Source: Ostrinia nubilalis
Lineage: Eukaryota > Arthropoda > Insecta > Lepidoptera > Crambidae
Assembly: GCF_963855985.1 (NCBI RefSeq)
Contig: NC_087118.1
Coordinates: 8,365,001 to 8,429,000, forward strand
Reading direction: 5' to 3'
DNA length: 64,000 bases
Every line of letters begins with the position of its first letter. The stretch's first letter is position 1. The notes under the pieces were generated by a model. The model saw only the letters and a program-made list of their open reading frames with translations, was not told where the DNA came from and made no database searches. Positions 32,168 through 42,690 of the stretch are shown piece by piece. The position numbers were made by a program, and so were the translations under genes.

Positions 32168-33100
32168 TTTCTAATAAATTAAGTCACTGAGACCATGTGG
32201 TACATCATCATTACCAAATATTACTCACTAAAATTAGGGGATTGGACGTAATACTAATTTGCAAACAACTACACCAGATGGTAAAGCATGAAAATTCATC
32301 AACTGAAAACTACCTATGTCCTATAAAACGTTCTTTAACGAAAATACTAGAGAAAAGCCAAAAAGTACAAGTGCCTTTTAGTGAAATTTAAAGAAAGCAT
32401 CATGAATAGTAGGTATGTAAGTGCCACAACTTTGAAAGCCATCCCTGTGACTCAAAATGAGTGAATGTTATCCCTGTAACAATCACTTTCAATAGTAATA
32501 ATCCCTGTGACTACTATTGCAATTATCCCTGTAACTGCACAAACACCCCAAGTCATCTCTGTGACTATAGGTTTCAAAATAAAGTAATCATCCCTGTGAC
32601 TACTATTGCAATTATCCCTGTAACTGCACACTACACCCCAAGTCATCCCTGTGACTATAGGTTTCAAAATAATGTAATCATCCCTGTGACTACATTACTA
32701 ATCGCAATCATCCCTGTGATCACGATATCGTCATAAGTCGATGGTCCGTCATCAAGTCAAAATTATGTAATCATCCCTGTGATTACGAACATAGTGGTAG
32801 TCATCCCTGTGACTATCACTCAGTGGCCTCTACATCACTAATATCATTACTCAAATCATCGTTATTACTAATCAATCGGCACTCGACTGATGGGCATTCC
32901 TCCAATTCGATCGTTAATCATTACACAACATAAAATGTATTCTGTGCTGACTACTTGTGTTTGACCTATACTGGTCATTACAGTAACATTATTAAAACGT
33001 CTGCTACTCAATCTTGGCGACAATCTTTAACCAACAACAAGTATTCAGCAAAAGAATCAAATGAAAAACAATATCGCTCACCCTTGTGATCCAAAGTATA
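32168..33100. other. Unclassified region holding a hairpin array
   Basis: No gene is supported. Apart from the array at 32440-32815 it is ordinary AT-rich sequence, bounded by a Helitron end and by foldback A (TA at 33099-33100). Confidence 0.5.
32440..32815. repeat. Array of 12 TCCCTG-loop hairpins
   Basis: The hexamer TCCCTG (once TCTCTG) recurs at 32442, 32471, 32502, 32526, 32556, 32591, 32615, 32646, 32681, 32711, 32774 and 32804. In most copies the flanks pair with each other: TGTTA/TAACA, TAGTCA/TGACTA and GTAATCA/TGATTAC. A larger unit of about 90 bp is duplicated at 32497-32676. Spacing is otherwise irregular. Confidence 0.85.
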
Positions 33101-34147
33101 CAGTGTGTCCGGGCATGTAGTGATCAAACTTTAAGGGCGTAATCTATGGACAATTTTATCGGTGAAAATACTTTAAATTTGGGGCTTGACCCATTTCTCG
33201 CATATTTACAAGGATTTAAGTTTTTAATTTTAAGTTTTCACCTCTTCCTTCAAAAACAAGTGATAGCGTGGGTAACTTAACATTAATAAGCAAATATTTT
33301 ATATCATGCGATAGCCAATAAAATTATCTACTAGTAGAAGTAGAAAACAGACACAAGTTTCATACATTTTAAGGGAGTAAGAATGGATTTAATTAGAAAT
33401 AAACATGATTTTTTTCACATCTTTTTCAGTTATTTCCCAACACAAGAAAAACCAGGTCGTTAAGGTATGTTTTATTTGCATTGTATTATTAGTATTTGAG
33501 CTATTCTACAAAACGAATGTAAATTTATTAGTCTACGTCTATTAGTTTCGACGTAATTATTGAACAGAGATACCCATTCCCAGCGGTTTCCATAGTAATC
33601 GGAATAGGTTGTGTGATTCTTTCAGGCAGTGCATTTTCGCATGTCGCGTGCGCTATGGAAACCGCTGGGAAGGGGTATCTTTGTTCAACAATTACGTCGA
33701 AACTAATAGACGTAGACTAATAAATTTACATTCGTTTTGTAGAATAGCTCAAATACTAATAATAAAATGCAAATAAAACATACCTTAACGACCTGGTTTT
33801 TCTTGTGTTGGGAAATAACTGAAAAAGATGTGAAAAAAATTATGTTTATTTCTAGTTAAATCCATTCTTACACCCTTAAAATGTATAAAACTTGTATCTG
33901 TTTTCTACTTCTACTAATAGATAATATTATTGGCTATCGCATGATATAAAATTTTTGCTTATTAATGTTAAACTACCCACGCTATCACTTGTTTTTGAAG
34001 GAAGAGGTGAAAACTTAAAATTAAAAACTTAAATCCTTGTAAATATGCGAGAAATGGGTCAAGCCCCAAATTTAAAGTATTTTCACCGATAAAATTGTCC
34101 ATAGATTACGCCCTTAAAGTTTGATCACTACATGCCCGGACACACTG
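33101..34147. mobile_element. Foldback element A, TA target
   Basis: A 1,047-bp element has arms of about 480 bp in inverted orientation, ends CAGTGTGTCCGGGCATGTAG, and TA on both sides. A unique centre (ATTCTTTCAGGCAGTGCATT) lies between the arms. No coding frame is present. TA target and CAGTGTG ends suggest a Tc1/mariner-type non-autonomous element. Confidence 0.92.
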
Positions 34148-34321
34148 TATAATATCTATAATATAACTTGGTCGGACGTGTCAGCGCTATGAAAATATTA
34201 AATTTAATTATTCGTTAGCAAAATCGCGACCTACATTCTCGGAACTCGGAAGTGTTCTACTGTGTCGTTCGTTTCTAATTAGACACCGAACTTATTATGT
34301 TAAGTGATTCGACATAGTAAT

Positions 34322-35554
34322 ATGGAAGGAAGTCCCTTTAACCGGAGCGCGCTCACGCAGCGCAGCCCTCCGCCCACGCCCTCGCAGCGCGCGCCCCCTG
34401 CCGCCCCCGCCGAGCACGTCATGGAACCACTCGAAGTGGTGGCCACTTCAGAACTCCAGAACTGGATGAAAAGCATCGAGCAGTGCCTGAATGAGGTGTG
34501 CATAATCTCATCGGAAGGAAAACTCAACACTGACCAGAAACTGAGGATAAGCAACCTGTGCAGAAGGGTGAGCCATGGAACATCTCAAATGGCCGTGCAA
34601 TACCAGTCGCTGAAGCAAAAAGCTATTCAAGCTCATAGTAACGTACAGGCTCTCAAGGAAAACCAAGACCTTTCACAGCAAGTTCAAGACCTCAAAAACA
34701 TAATTGAAGTGACCTCTAAACCAATCTCGGGAGTAGTCTCCTTTGCTGACATGGTTAAAAAAAGCCCTGACAACTTTATTCAGCCTAAAAATGTAAGTTC
34801 AGTGGCGATTTACCCCGCTGATAAAATGAAGTCAAGCGAGGAGACCAAGAACCTAGTGCAGAAAATTATCAAGCCTGATGAAATGAAATTGCACGTGAGA
34901 GGTCTACGGAAGACTAGAAATGGCGGCGTCATCATCAGCACCGACTCAAAAGATGACATTGAAAAGCTGAAGCAATCGGCGCAATTAAAAACCTCTGGCC
35001 TTACTATAGACGAGACAAATAAACGGAAACCCAGGATGATTGTACTCGGAGTTCCTGCTTCTATGCAAGAAAATGAGGTTTTTAAATGCATTTACCATCA
35101 AAACTTAGCCGAGAAACTACCAAATACATCATTTGAAGCATTTATGTCATCTATTAAGCTAAGTCATAAATCAAGTAAGAAAGATGCTGAAACCTGCAAT
35201 TATATCATAGAAGTCTCAGCTCAAATACGAAAGACCTTAATAACAAATGACCGAGTTTTTGTGAATTGGTCCTCGTGCCCTGTAAGAGATTTCACTCTGG
35301 TGATAAGGTGCTTCAAGTGTCAGCAGTATGGACATGCTGCTAAGACGTGTCGGGAGGCCACCATGACCTGCGGCCACTGCGGAGAAGTGGGTCACGCGCT
35401 GAAGGACTGCACGACAAAGGACGAGCCATCAAAGTGTGCGACCTGCTTACACTTCAAAAAGCCCAACAATCACAAGACAGGTGACGCTGAATGCCCTGCT
35501 AAAAAACTTGCAGAAACAAGATACATTAACTCCATAGATTATGAAGGCGCTTAA
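34322..35554 (+). CDS. L2 ORF1, nucleic-acid-binding protein
   Basis: The ATG at 34322 gives 410 residues; a GTG six codons upstream is not needed. It is the gag-like ORF1 protein of a Jockey/Daphne-type LINE, which coats LINE RNA. A Ser/Pro-rich start is followed by a helical region (NWMKSIEQCLNEVC, QSLKQKAIQAHS) and a domain with KTRNGGVIISTDSKDD. From about residue 330 come three zinc knuckles: CFKCQQYGHAAKTC, CGHCGEVGHALKDC and a longer CATC...HKTGDAEC. It is clearly homologous to ORF1 at 42691-43917 but diverged in sequence. The frame is intact. Confidence 0.9.
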   Translation: MEGSPFNRSALTQRSPPPTPSQRAPPAAPAEHVMEPLEVVATSELQNWMKSIEQCLNEVCIISSEGKLNTDQKLRISNLCRRVSHGTSQMAVQYQSLKQKAIQAHSNVQALKENQDLSQQVQDLKNIIEVTSKPISGVVSFADMVKKSPDNFIQPKNVSSVAIYPADKMKSSEETKNLVQKIIKPDEMKLHVRGLRKTRNGGVIISTDSKDDIEKLKQSAQLKTSGLTIDETNKRKPRMIVLGVPASMQENEVFKCIYHQNLAEKLPNTSFEAFMSSIKLSHKSSKKDAETCNYIIEVSAQIRKTLITNDRVFVNWSSCPVRDFTLVIRCFKCQQYGHAAKTCREATMTCGHCGEVGHALKDCTTKDEPSKCATCLHFKKPNNHKTGDAECPAKKLAETRYINSIDYEGA

Positions 35555-35750
35555 GGGCTACCTGCGAGTTATTTGTATTATAGTTATTATTTATTATTAG
35601 ATAGGTAGGTTAATTTCTGACTTAGATAATGTATTCAATTTAGTTCCATTTATAATATTAGTAAATAACTGCAAAATTACTGATCACAGACTGTTCTACT
35701 AACCTTAAAACCGAAATCATTGTACTCGTAAATTATTATTTTTGTTGCAT

Positions 35751-36433
35751 CACAAAATATAACAGAAGGTAAACTCCATACTAAGCGCGCTCGAGTCACG
35801 CAAACATAGACACCGCTCACGTACGCGTTATCAAGACTGTCTTGGACGAATGCGAGGCGCGACTGCCTTCGCTTGAGTTACGCTGCTAACACGTTTGTGA
35901 AATTATTTTGTTTGTGCGAAAATGAGTGGACAACAAAAATGGGGTATTATAACATTTGTTAAGTAGATGGTTGCTTACACTCAACATTAAAAACTAAATT
36001 TTCGTTTTTTAAACTAGCAGTTGATTCCGGGAGGTAAGTAAGGTATTTATTTGTATTCAATAATTCGTTTAACATTGACAAATTGAAATCCAACTCAATT
36101 ATTAGGAATGTCGAAATGTTTTATAGAGGTTTTAGGAATTATTGGATAATAGTGTCAACCACCCAACTACATACTACGTGATACTACTTCCTTCTCGTGT
36201 ATATGTTTGCAAACTATTACTATAATAATAACGTACTAAACATAACTACATAATTATACTAATATAATGTGGATATCTGTTGTTGTCTTTCTTCCATAGT
36301 ATTAGGAGTCACATTTTTTTATCATAACGAAATAAGCGCAACACATCATGACAAGACAACCCTAGCGCGACGGCCGAGCGCAGGCATGCAAAGCGAGGTA
36401 CATACATGAGTTTACCTTCTGTTATATTTTGTG
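35751..36433. mobile_element. Short TIR element within L2
   Basis: CACAAAATATAACAGAAGG (35751) returns inverted at 36409-36433. TGCAT before the left end and TGCAT just after the right end may be a 5-bp duplication, although two extra bases (CC) lie between. The interior has a GC-rich patch (35785-35880) and an ATG (35922) with 14 codons, MSGQQKWGIITFVK. Superfamily not assigned. Confidence 0.6.
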
Positions 36434-36595
36434 CCTGCATGCAGTATGTAATAGAAAACGCTAAGTAAGCAATATTAAGTAGCACACTGTAACCATAATA
36501 AATGATTTTAATTCTTAGATTTTACTTAATGTGTATAGATTTAAATTTTTAGTATAAATATAATTTGTATGTAAGTGGTTTGAGTATATATGTTA

Positions 36596-36725
36596 ACGTG
36601 AAATTGTCAACTCTGTCAGTTTATAATATAACGCGTTAGATTGTAAACTAACAGTGGGTTAGGTTAGGTTAGATTGTAATTTAACTACGTCAGATTATAA
36701 TCTGACGGAATTCACAATTTTACGG
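36596..36725. mobile_element. Small MITE of about 130 bp
   Basis: The ends are imperfect inverted repeats (CGTGAAATTGTCAACTCTGT against CGTAAAATTGTGAATTCCGT in complement). Inside are a perfect 20-bp palindrome (36688-36707) and a TTAGGTTAGGTTAG stretch (36657-36670). Confidence 0.5.
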
Positions 36726-36734
36726 TGACTTATA

Positions 36735-37782
36735 CAGTGTGTCCAGGCATGTAGTGATCAAACTTTAAAGGCGTAATCTATGAACAATTTTATCGATGAA
36801 AATACTTCAAATTTGGGGCTTGACCCATTTCTCGAAAAATTACATCGATTTAAGTTTTTAATTTTTAGTTTACACCTCTTCTTTTAAAAAATTAGTGAAA
36901 GCGTGGGTAGCTTAACATTAATTGGCAAATATTTTATATCATGCGATAGCCAATAAAATTATCTATTAGTAGAAGAAGAAAACAGACACAAATTTCATAC
37001 ATTTTATGGGAGTAAGAATGGATTGAATTAGAAAAATACATTACTTTTTTCACTTCTTTTTCAGTTATTTTCCAACACAAGAAAAACCAGGTCGTTAAGG
37101 TATGTTTTATTTGCATTGTATTATTAGTATTTGAGCTATTCTACAAAACGAATGTAAATTTATTAGTCTACGTCTATTAGTTTCGACGTAATTGTTGAAC
37201 AAAAATACCCCTTCCCAGCGGTTTCCATAGCGCACGCGACATGCGAAAATGCACTGCCTGAAAGAATCACACAACCTATTCCGATTACCATGGAAACCGC
37301 TGGGAAGGGGTATCTTTGTTCAACAATTACGTCGAAACTAATAGACGTAGACTAATAAATTTACATTCGTTTTGTAGAATGGCTCAAATACTAATAATAC
37401 AATGCAAATAAAACATATCTTAACGACCTGGTTTTTCTTGTGTTGGAAAATAACTGAAAAAGAAGTGAAAAAAGTAATATATTTTTCTAATTAAATCCAT
37501 TCTTACTTCCATAAAATGTATGAAATTTGTGTCTGTTTTCTTCTTCTACTAATAGATAATTTTATTGGCTATCGCATGATATAAAATATTTGCATATTAA
37601 TGTTAAGCTACCCACGATTTCACTTGTTTTTTAAAGAAGAGGTGTAAACTATAAATTAAAAACTTAAATCGATGTAATTTTTCGAGAAATGGGTCAGGCC
37701 CCAAATTTGAAGTATTTTTATCGATAAAATTGTCCCTAGATTTTGCCCTTAAAGTTTGATCACTACAAGCCCGGACACACTG
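36735..37782. mobile_element. Foldback element B, TA target
   Basis: A 1,048-bp relative of foldback A has TA on both sides (36733-36734 and 37783-37784). The unique centre is in the opposite orientation to that in A. Its two arms share base changes that A lacks. Confidence 0.92.
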
Positions 37783-37844
37783 TATAATAGTAATATGTAT
37801 TTTGCTAATGATAGTTAATTAAAGTATAGTTAAGCCTTTATTTC

Positions 37845-37879
37845 GCCTGAGATACAGGAATAAATTTCCTAGTTCAGGC
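37845..37879 (+). promoter_or_regulatory. L2 3' UTR stem-loop
   Basis: The outer stem GCCTGA / TCAGGC encloses an inner stem ACAGGAA / TTCCTAG. Confidence 0.65.
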
Positions 37880-38078
37880 ACATGTATAATTTTACCTTTT
37901 GTAGCATAAGATTAGCCTAGAGTTTAAACTGTCAAATAAGTTATACAATAAAGAATTTATTTATATTTTTTTTTTAAATAATAATAAATAGTTTATTTCC
38001 AAACCAAAACACTAATACAGCTTAGAATCTTAATCACGTTAATTAACAACTTCGTGTTTAAGCAAATTTGTTGTTCCC

Positions 38079-38120
38079 CTGACCTTCAAAATAGGAAAAA
38101 CCTGAGCTTTGAAGGGTCAG
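38079..38120 (-). promoter_or_regulatory. L3 3' UTR stem-loop
   Basis: The outer stem CTGACC(C)TTCAAA / TTTGAAGGTCAG encloses CAGG-TTTTT-CCTA in L3 sense. It is longer than in L2 and L4, with the same layout. Confidence 0.6.
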
Positions 38121-38264
38121 TGGTTCGGCTCGCGATATGGGTATGAGAATTCTTACAATTTTCTAAGTTTAAACATTACTGTGAAAAGATATGTGAATTT
38201 AACAAAAGAAATATAAAGTAGATAATAAGACGACAGAGAACTGTGAGTGTTGCTTGTTGTATAA

Positions 38265-38356
38265 GCGTGTGTGTGTGTGTGTGTGTGTGTAAGTGTATGT
38301 GTAGGTATGTGTATGTGTAAGTGTAATGTATATAAGTGTAAGTGTATGTGTGTGTT
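38265..38356. repeat. GT-rich microsatellite
   Basis: A pure GT run of about 26 bp is followed by degenerate GTATGTGTAAGT repeats in the L3 3' UTR. The His/Thr reading frame across it is an artefact. Confidence 0.9.
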
Positions 38357-38361
38357 GTTGT

Positions 38362-40756
38362 CTAGGACAACAAATCCTCAGTGTCAGTGTAGCCAAGATT
38401 TTGCAGGTACAATCTTAACTTCTTTTTAAGCTCAAACTTGTTTAATTTATGTATTTGTAATATTTTGTCTAGTTTATTATACAATTTTGTGCTCAAGTTA
38501 TGCAGCTGTTTATCAGCGAAAACAGTATTAGTGTTGGTTGTCTTGGAGGTGCCACCCCACCCTGGGATGCAGTAGGAAAAGATTGACTCACAAAGCGCTG
38601 AGTAGACTGTTGACAGGATATCTCTATCTGCGGAATTGCGCAAAGTCTTGAAGATGAAGATCATCTTACGCAATCGACATGCTACGGATTCCACCTGACT
38701 ATGCCAGTTTAAGCAGTGATCTACCTGTATACCCAGGTATTTCATTATGGTTGTATTTTGTAACTGGGGGCAGTCGCAGTTTAGGGACCCACTGGAGCAT
38801 TTATGGGCACGTATCTGAAGGCCTTCATGCGGAGGTTGTGTAGAAGACCGAATTGCAAAAGTTAAAACTTTAGTTTTGTCTGCGTTCAGCGTAAGAAGGT
38901 TAAGCCTTAACCAATTCATGATAATTTTAAAATTATTTTCAGCCAAAGCGAAAGCCTCAGCCCAATCATTTCCTGAGACAGCCAGAACCGTGTCGTCTGC
39001 ATAGGCTATTATTCGAGAGTGGGGTAACTGTAGGTCACAGAGCTGGTTAACGTATATTAAGAATAACGTGGGACCCAGTATACACCCTTGAGGAACTCCG
39101 AAGTCAAGAGCCTCTTGGTGGCTGACAAATTCTCCTATCCTTGTACATTGCGTCCTTCCCGATAGATAATCGGAAAAAACGCTTAACGCACACCCTCTTA
39201 CACCCAGTGCATCCAACTTCTTCAAGAGTAAGGGGACAGAGACAGTGTCAAAAGCCTTGGAGATCCAGGAAAATGCCTAGACATTTTCTATTACCGTCAA
39301 CCTCACTGACTACGTATTCTACAAGTGAGGCCACAGCGTCCTCGGTAGACCTTCCTCTCCTGAAACCGAATTGATTATTTGAGATTAGGTTATTTGCTTC
39401 GAGGAAGGAAACCAGACGGCGATTCAGAAAACGTTCAAAAATCTTGGACAAGGTAGGCAACACCGAGATTGTACGGTAATTATTAACACTGGCTCTGTCC
39501 CCACTCTTATATATGGGGTGGACAACTGCCTTTTTCAAGGCAACTGGAAACCTCCCAGTTTTCACTGCTAGGTTACATAAGTGGGTAATGACGGGTATAA
39601 GAACTGGACAGGACTTGAAGATTCTGGCTGACAATCCGTCCTATCCCACTGCACAGTCATTCCTGAGGCTCATAACAATGTCTTGTACCTCCCTTTCATC
39701 GATCTCTAGAATAGCCATCGAATGAGGAGGAGAGTACTGATGCTCGGGGGGTAGTTCGTGAGCCTCAGAGTTTGGATTAGGCTTAATTTTGCTTGCCAAG
39801 TCTTTCCCTATATGTGCAAAAAATGAGTTTACAATGTTAACACATTCCATCGGATCATTATTTATATTTAGAAGTTCTGTAGGTTGTTCAGCTACTTTCT
39901 TAGTATTAGTGACGTTTTTAATGATCTCCCAAGTTTTCTTAGGGTTATTTCTTGCATTAGCAAATTCAGCTCTTTCATAATCTCTCTTTAGGTGTTTTAA
40001 AAGATTATTACAGAAGTTCCTATAACGTTTGTATGTAATTTGAAGTGTCATATTAAATGGATTTAATTTAGCCTTTTTATGCATACGATCTCTATTTCGT
40101 ATGCATCTCAGCAAGCCCGTGGTAATCCACGGTTTTAGGATTCGCTGCCTGCAAGGAACTGTGTGCGAGATGGATTGTAGTTTTGTCTTTAAAAAAACAT
40201 GATCCAAGCAGTTACCCAATCTGGTTGGAATTTGGTGTGCTGGTAGCATGCCATGGGACGCTATAAGATTTAAGTAGTCGTGAGAATTTGGATCAGTGCT
40301 GTTTGCCTTAATGTCTATGTTGATGTCGCCCATCAACACAATATTGTTAACTGTTGAAAGATCACTTAATGTAGCATTTATGCTATTTAGAAATTTTTCA
40401 GAATTCCTATATGAGGGAGATCTATAGAGGCCGACTATCGCAAAGTTATTATTTATAGTACAGATTACGCAATTTGCATCTTCAAAAAATGGCTGATAAA
40501 CTTTATGTGAGATCGAGTTTTTAATGTAGATGACTACGCCATCATTCTGGTTATGTATGCGTTCAGACATGTATGACGAGTAGCCTTCAAGTTTGGGTAA
40601 GCTGGTAACTTTGGATAGCCAACATTCCGAGAGGACCAAGATATCGCAGGTAATGTTAAGTGCTATTAAAAATAGTCGAAGTTCATCAAAGTTTTTATTA
40701 ATACTACGGATATTAGCATGCAAAATTGACAAGGATTTCAAGTGATATTCTATATC
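38362..40756 (-). pseudogene. L3 ORF2: endonuclease plus reverse transcriptase, broken
   Basis: From 40756 down, an APE-type endonuclease starts LHANIRSINKNFDEL and carries ECWLS, YRSPSYRN and MGDINIDIK. The usual TDHxxV motif and about 90 following residues are missing: the frame jumps in register from SISHTVP to RILKPWITTG. The RT follows (YKSGDRASVNNYR, QFGFRRGRSTEDA, YADDTVLAV, MKYLGIQVDHCLNW). Breaks occur at about 39640 (stop after NDCAVG) and 39230-39250 (frameshift inside motif A). The copy cannot work. Confidence 0.88.
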
Positions 40757-41317
40757 GATGGTGGAAATATCAATTACTGTAAGGGACAAAACACGACTTT
40801 TCAGGAGAGCCAAAAAACGTTTTTTTTTTCTTTATACCTCAATATCTTTTTATGTGATGTTACGATTTCAATAGTTTCTATGGCAAAGTTTCTTAGAATT
40901 TTCTGTTCTTTCATAATATAAACGCCAAATTTTCGAAAAACGGGTAGTTTAAAAGATAGCATGTCCCTTACATTAAAGAAACGAGCTTGACTGTACCTTA
41001 CAATGTTGAAATTTCACAGTATGGAATGTCATGTATGTTGTAAGGTACATTTAAGAATAAATACGACAGTAATATTATTGTAACTTGACAATTTTAACAT
41101 TGAAACCTGATGTAAGTAGAGGTTGCATTCGAGTTTTCATTAACAAAACGAAGAGAAGAGATAAAAACAAGACAACTTAGTGTTCACAAATGCAGTTGGA
41201 GGCATCAAATACACATCACCAACAAAACATTTAGTCACTGATGATGCGTACGTCTGCATTTGTGAACAAGTTGTCTTGTTTCTATCTTTTTCTGTTCATT
41301 TTTACGCAGTTAGGTTT

Positions 41318-42060
41318 TTTTTTCAATCATCATTCGTTCGTTTTAGCCGAATGACGTCCACTGCTGGACAAAGGTCTTCCCCCAAGGATTTCCACAACAA
41401 CCGGTCCTGCGCCGCCCGCATCCAGGCACCTCCTACAACCTTCACCAGATCGTCGGTCGACCTAGTGGAGGTCTGCAGCACATTACGTCTTCCAGCTCGT
41501 GGTCGCCACTCAAGAATTTTTCTGCCCCAGCGGCCATCAGCTTTGCAAGCTACGAGCTCCACTCACTGCCACTTGATTTTAGCGATTCTGCGGACTATGT
41601 CAGTCACTTTGGTTCTCCTGCGGATCACGTCATTTCTGGTTCAATCACTACGAGCATAGCACGCTCCATCGCCTTTGACCTTGAGTCTTCTTATGAGGCC
41701 CACAGTAAGCGACCACGTCTCAGATCCATAAGTTATCAAAGACTTTTGTCTTGAGACAGTGCGATATTTCAGACGTGAGAATATCGCGAAGCTTCCTGAA
41801 CGTTGCCAGCCGAGTTGGATTCGACGATTGACCTCTTCCTCGAAGTTGGACCTACCTAAGGCTGGTTTTAGTGTCACGCGGATCGTCAGTGCGGATCGCT
41901 CCGCACAGCCAATCTGTATGAACTGCTAGGGAGCGAGCGATTCCTGCGGACCGCATTACTCTAAAACGCTTCCTCGAAGTTTACAGATCGGCTGTGTGGA
42001 GCGGATCCGCACTGGACGGTCCGCGTGACACTATAACCAGCCTAACTGGACTGTTTGTAC
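41318..42060 (-). pseudogene. RTE fragment, copy within the second TIR element
   Basis: It has the same decayed C-terminal pieces as 2856-3600 (YGSETW, DGRWGRKILEWRPR), with the same frame breaks. It was therefore duplicated as part of the composite after decay. It carries the MITE at 41860. Confidence 0.85.
41860..42042. mobile_element. PIF/Harbinger-type MITE, copy 2
   Basis: This 183-bp unit is flanked by TAA and identical in position to 3398-3580 within the duplicated RTE fragment. One difference near the right end (GCGTGACAC against GCATGACAC) is seen. Confidence 0.88.
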
Positions 42061-42061
42061 T

Positions 42062-42522
42062 ATTTAGACCTTGTAGGACCGCTAGAAACGGATAGCGAAA
42101 ATTATTCTTATATACTTACTTTACAATGTGAATTTAGCAAATTTGTTGAAGCTTACCCTTTGGTTTCCAAAAAAACAGATGAAGTTGCGAAAAGTTTTGT
42201 CAATAATTTTATCCCTAGATATGGTGTACCCAAGGAGATAGCAACAGATAGAGGTAAGGAATTTTTATCATCAACTTTCCAGGAAAATGTGCAAGCTATT
42301 AAAAATTAAACAACTGAATTCAACTGCGTATCACCATCAAAGTATCTGTGCATTAGAGGTATCTCACAAAAACTTAAATTCTTTTCTTAGGATACATACC
42401 GATAACCATCCAGAAACATGGAGTCAATGGCTACCATTTTGGTGTTTTGCGTATAATACTTCAGTTCACTCAGAAGTGCAGTTTATGCCTTACGAGTTAG
42501 TATCTTCGAAGTAAGATTTGGA
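42062..42522 (+). pseudogene. Ty3/gypsy integrase fragment (G3), part 1
   Basis: The frame opens LDLVGPLETDSENYSYI and continues to ATDRGKEFLSSTF. After a frameshift near 42290 it reads KIKQLNSTAYHHQS and WLPFWCFAYNTSVHS to MPYELV. These are the integrase core residues D, D and the region of the third acidic residue, here AYHHQSICALEVSHK with E near the expected place. Another frame slip occurs near 42500. LINE L4 is inserted after ATTTGGA (42516-42522); the rest of pol resumes at 52884. Confidence 0.85.
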
Positions 42523-42690
42523 CTCTCGACGAGTACAGACGTGCTCATCGCGCATTTCTCGATATTTATAAATTAATAATATTTTAAATAGTGACCTAGA
42601 ATAGTGACTCACTGTGCTATGCTCAATCAGCAAATAGTTTCACTATAATGACAATTTTACAAGTGACTAGTGTTCGCACATATTAATAAA

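Larger units (their letters stand above)
34167..37970 (+). mobile_element. LINE L2, ORF1-only
   Basis: A short 5' UTR, an intact ORF1 and a 3' UTR with the family stem-loop and an AATAAAGAATTTATTTAT tail are present. ORF2 (endonuclease/RT) is absent. Between ORF1 and the 3' UTR are only non-coding sequence and three inserted elements (35751, 36596, 36735). Confidence 0.65.
37976..40757 (-). mobile_element. LINE L3 (minus strand), tail to tail with L2
   Basis: Its 3' end, an A/TTA-rich tail, meets the tail of L2 at about 37970. ORF2 occupies 38362-40756. The 5' end is cut where the TIR element begins (40758), so ORF1 is not present. Confidence 0.75.
40758..42061. mobile_element. TIR DNA transposon composite, truncated copy 2
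   Basis: It matches 171-334 joined directly to 2457-3592, i.e. the left part of copy 1 without the 2.1-kb insert. About 1% of positions differ. It ends abruptly at about 42061 against a gypsy integrase. The left TIR abuts LINE L3. Confidence 0.85.

Noticed and set aside
32461..32736. Open frame with repeated IPVT across the hairpin array
   Set aside because: The repeated peptide follows from the repeated TCCCTG sequence, and the other strand is equally open.
32440..32815. CRISPR-like array
   Set aside because: The repeats are only 6-20 bp, spacing is irregular, there are no cas genes, and the window is clearly animal DNA.
36657..36670. Telomere repeat tract
   Set aside because: Fewer than three TTAGG units, inside a MITE.
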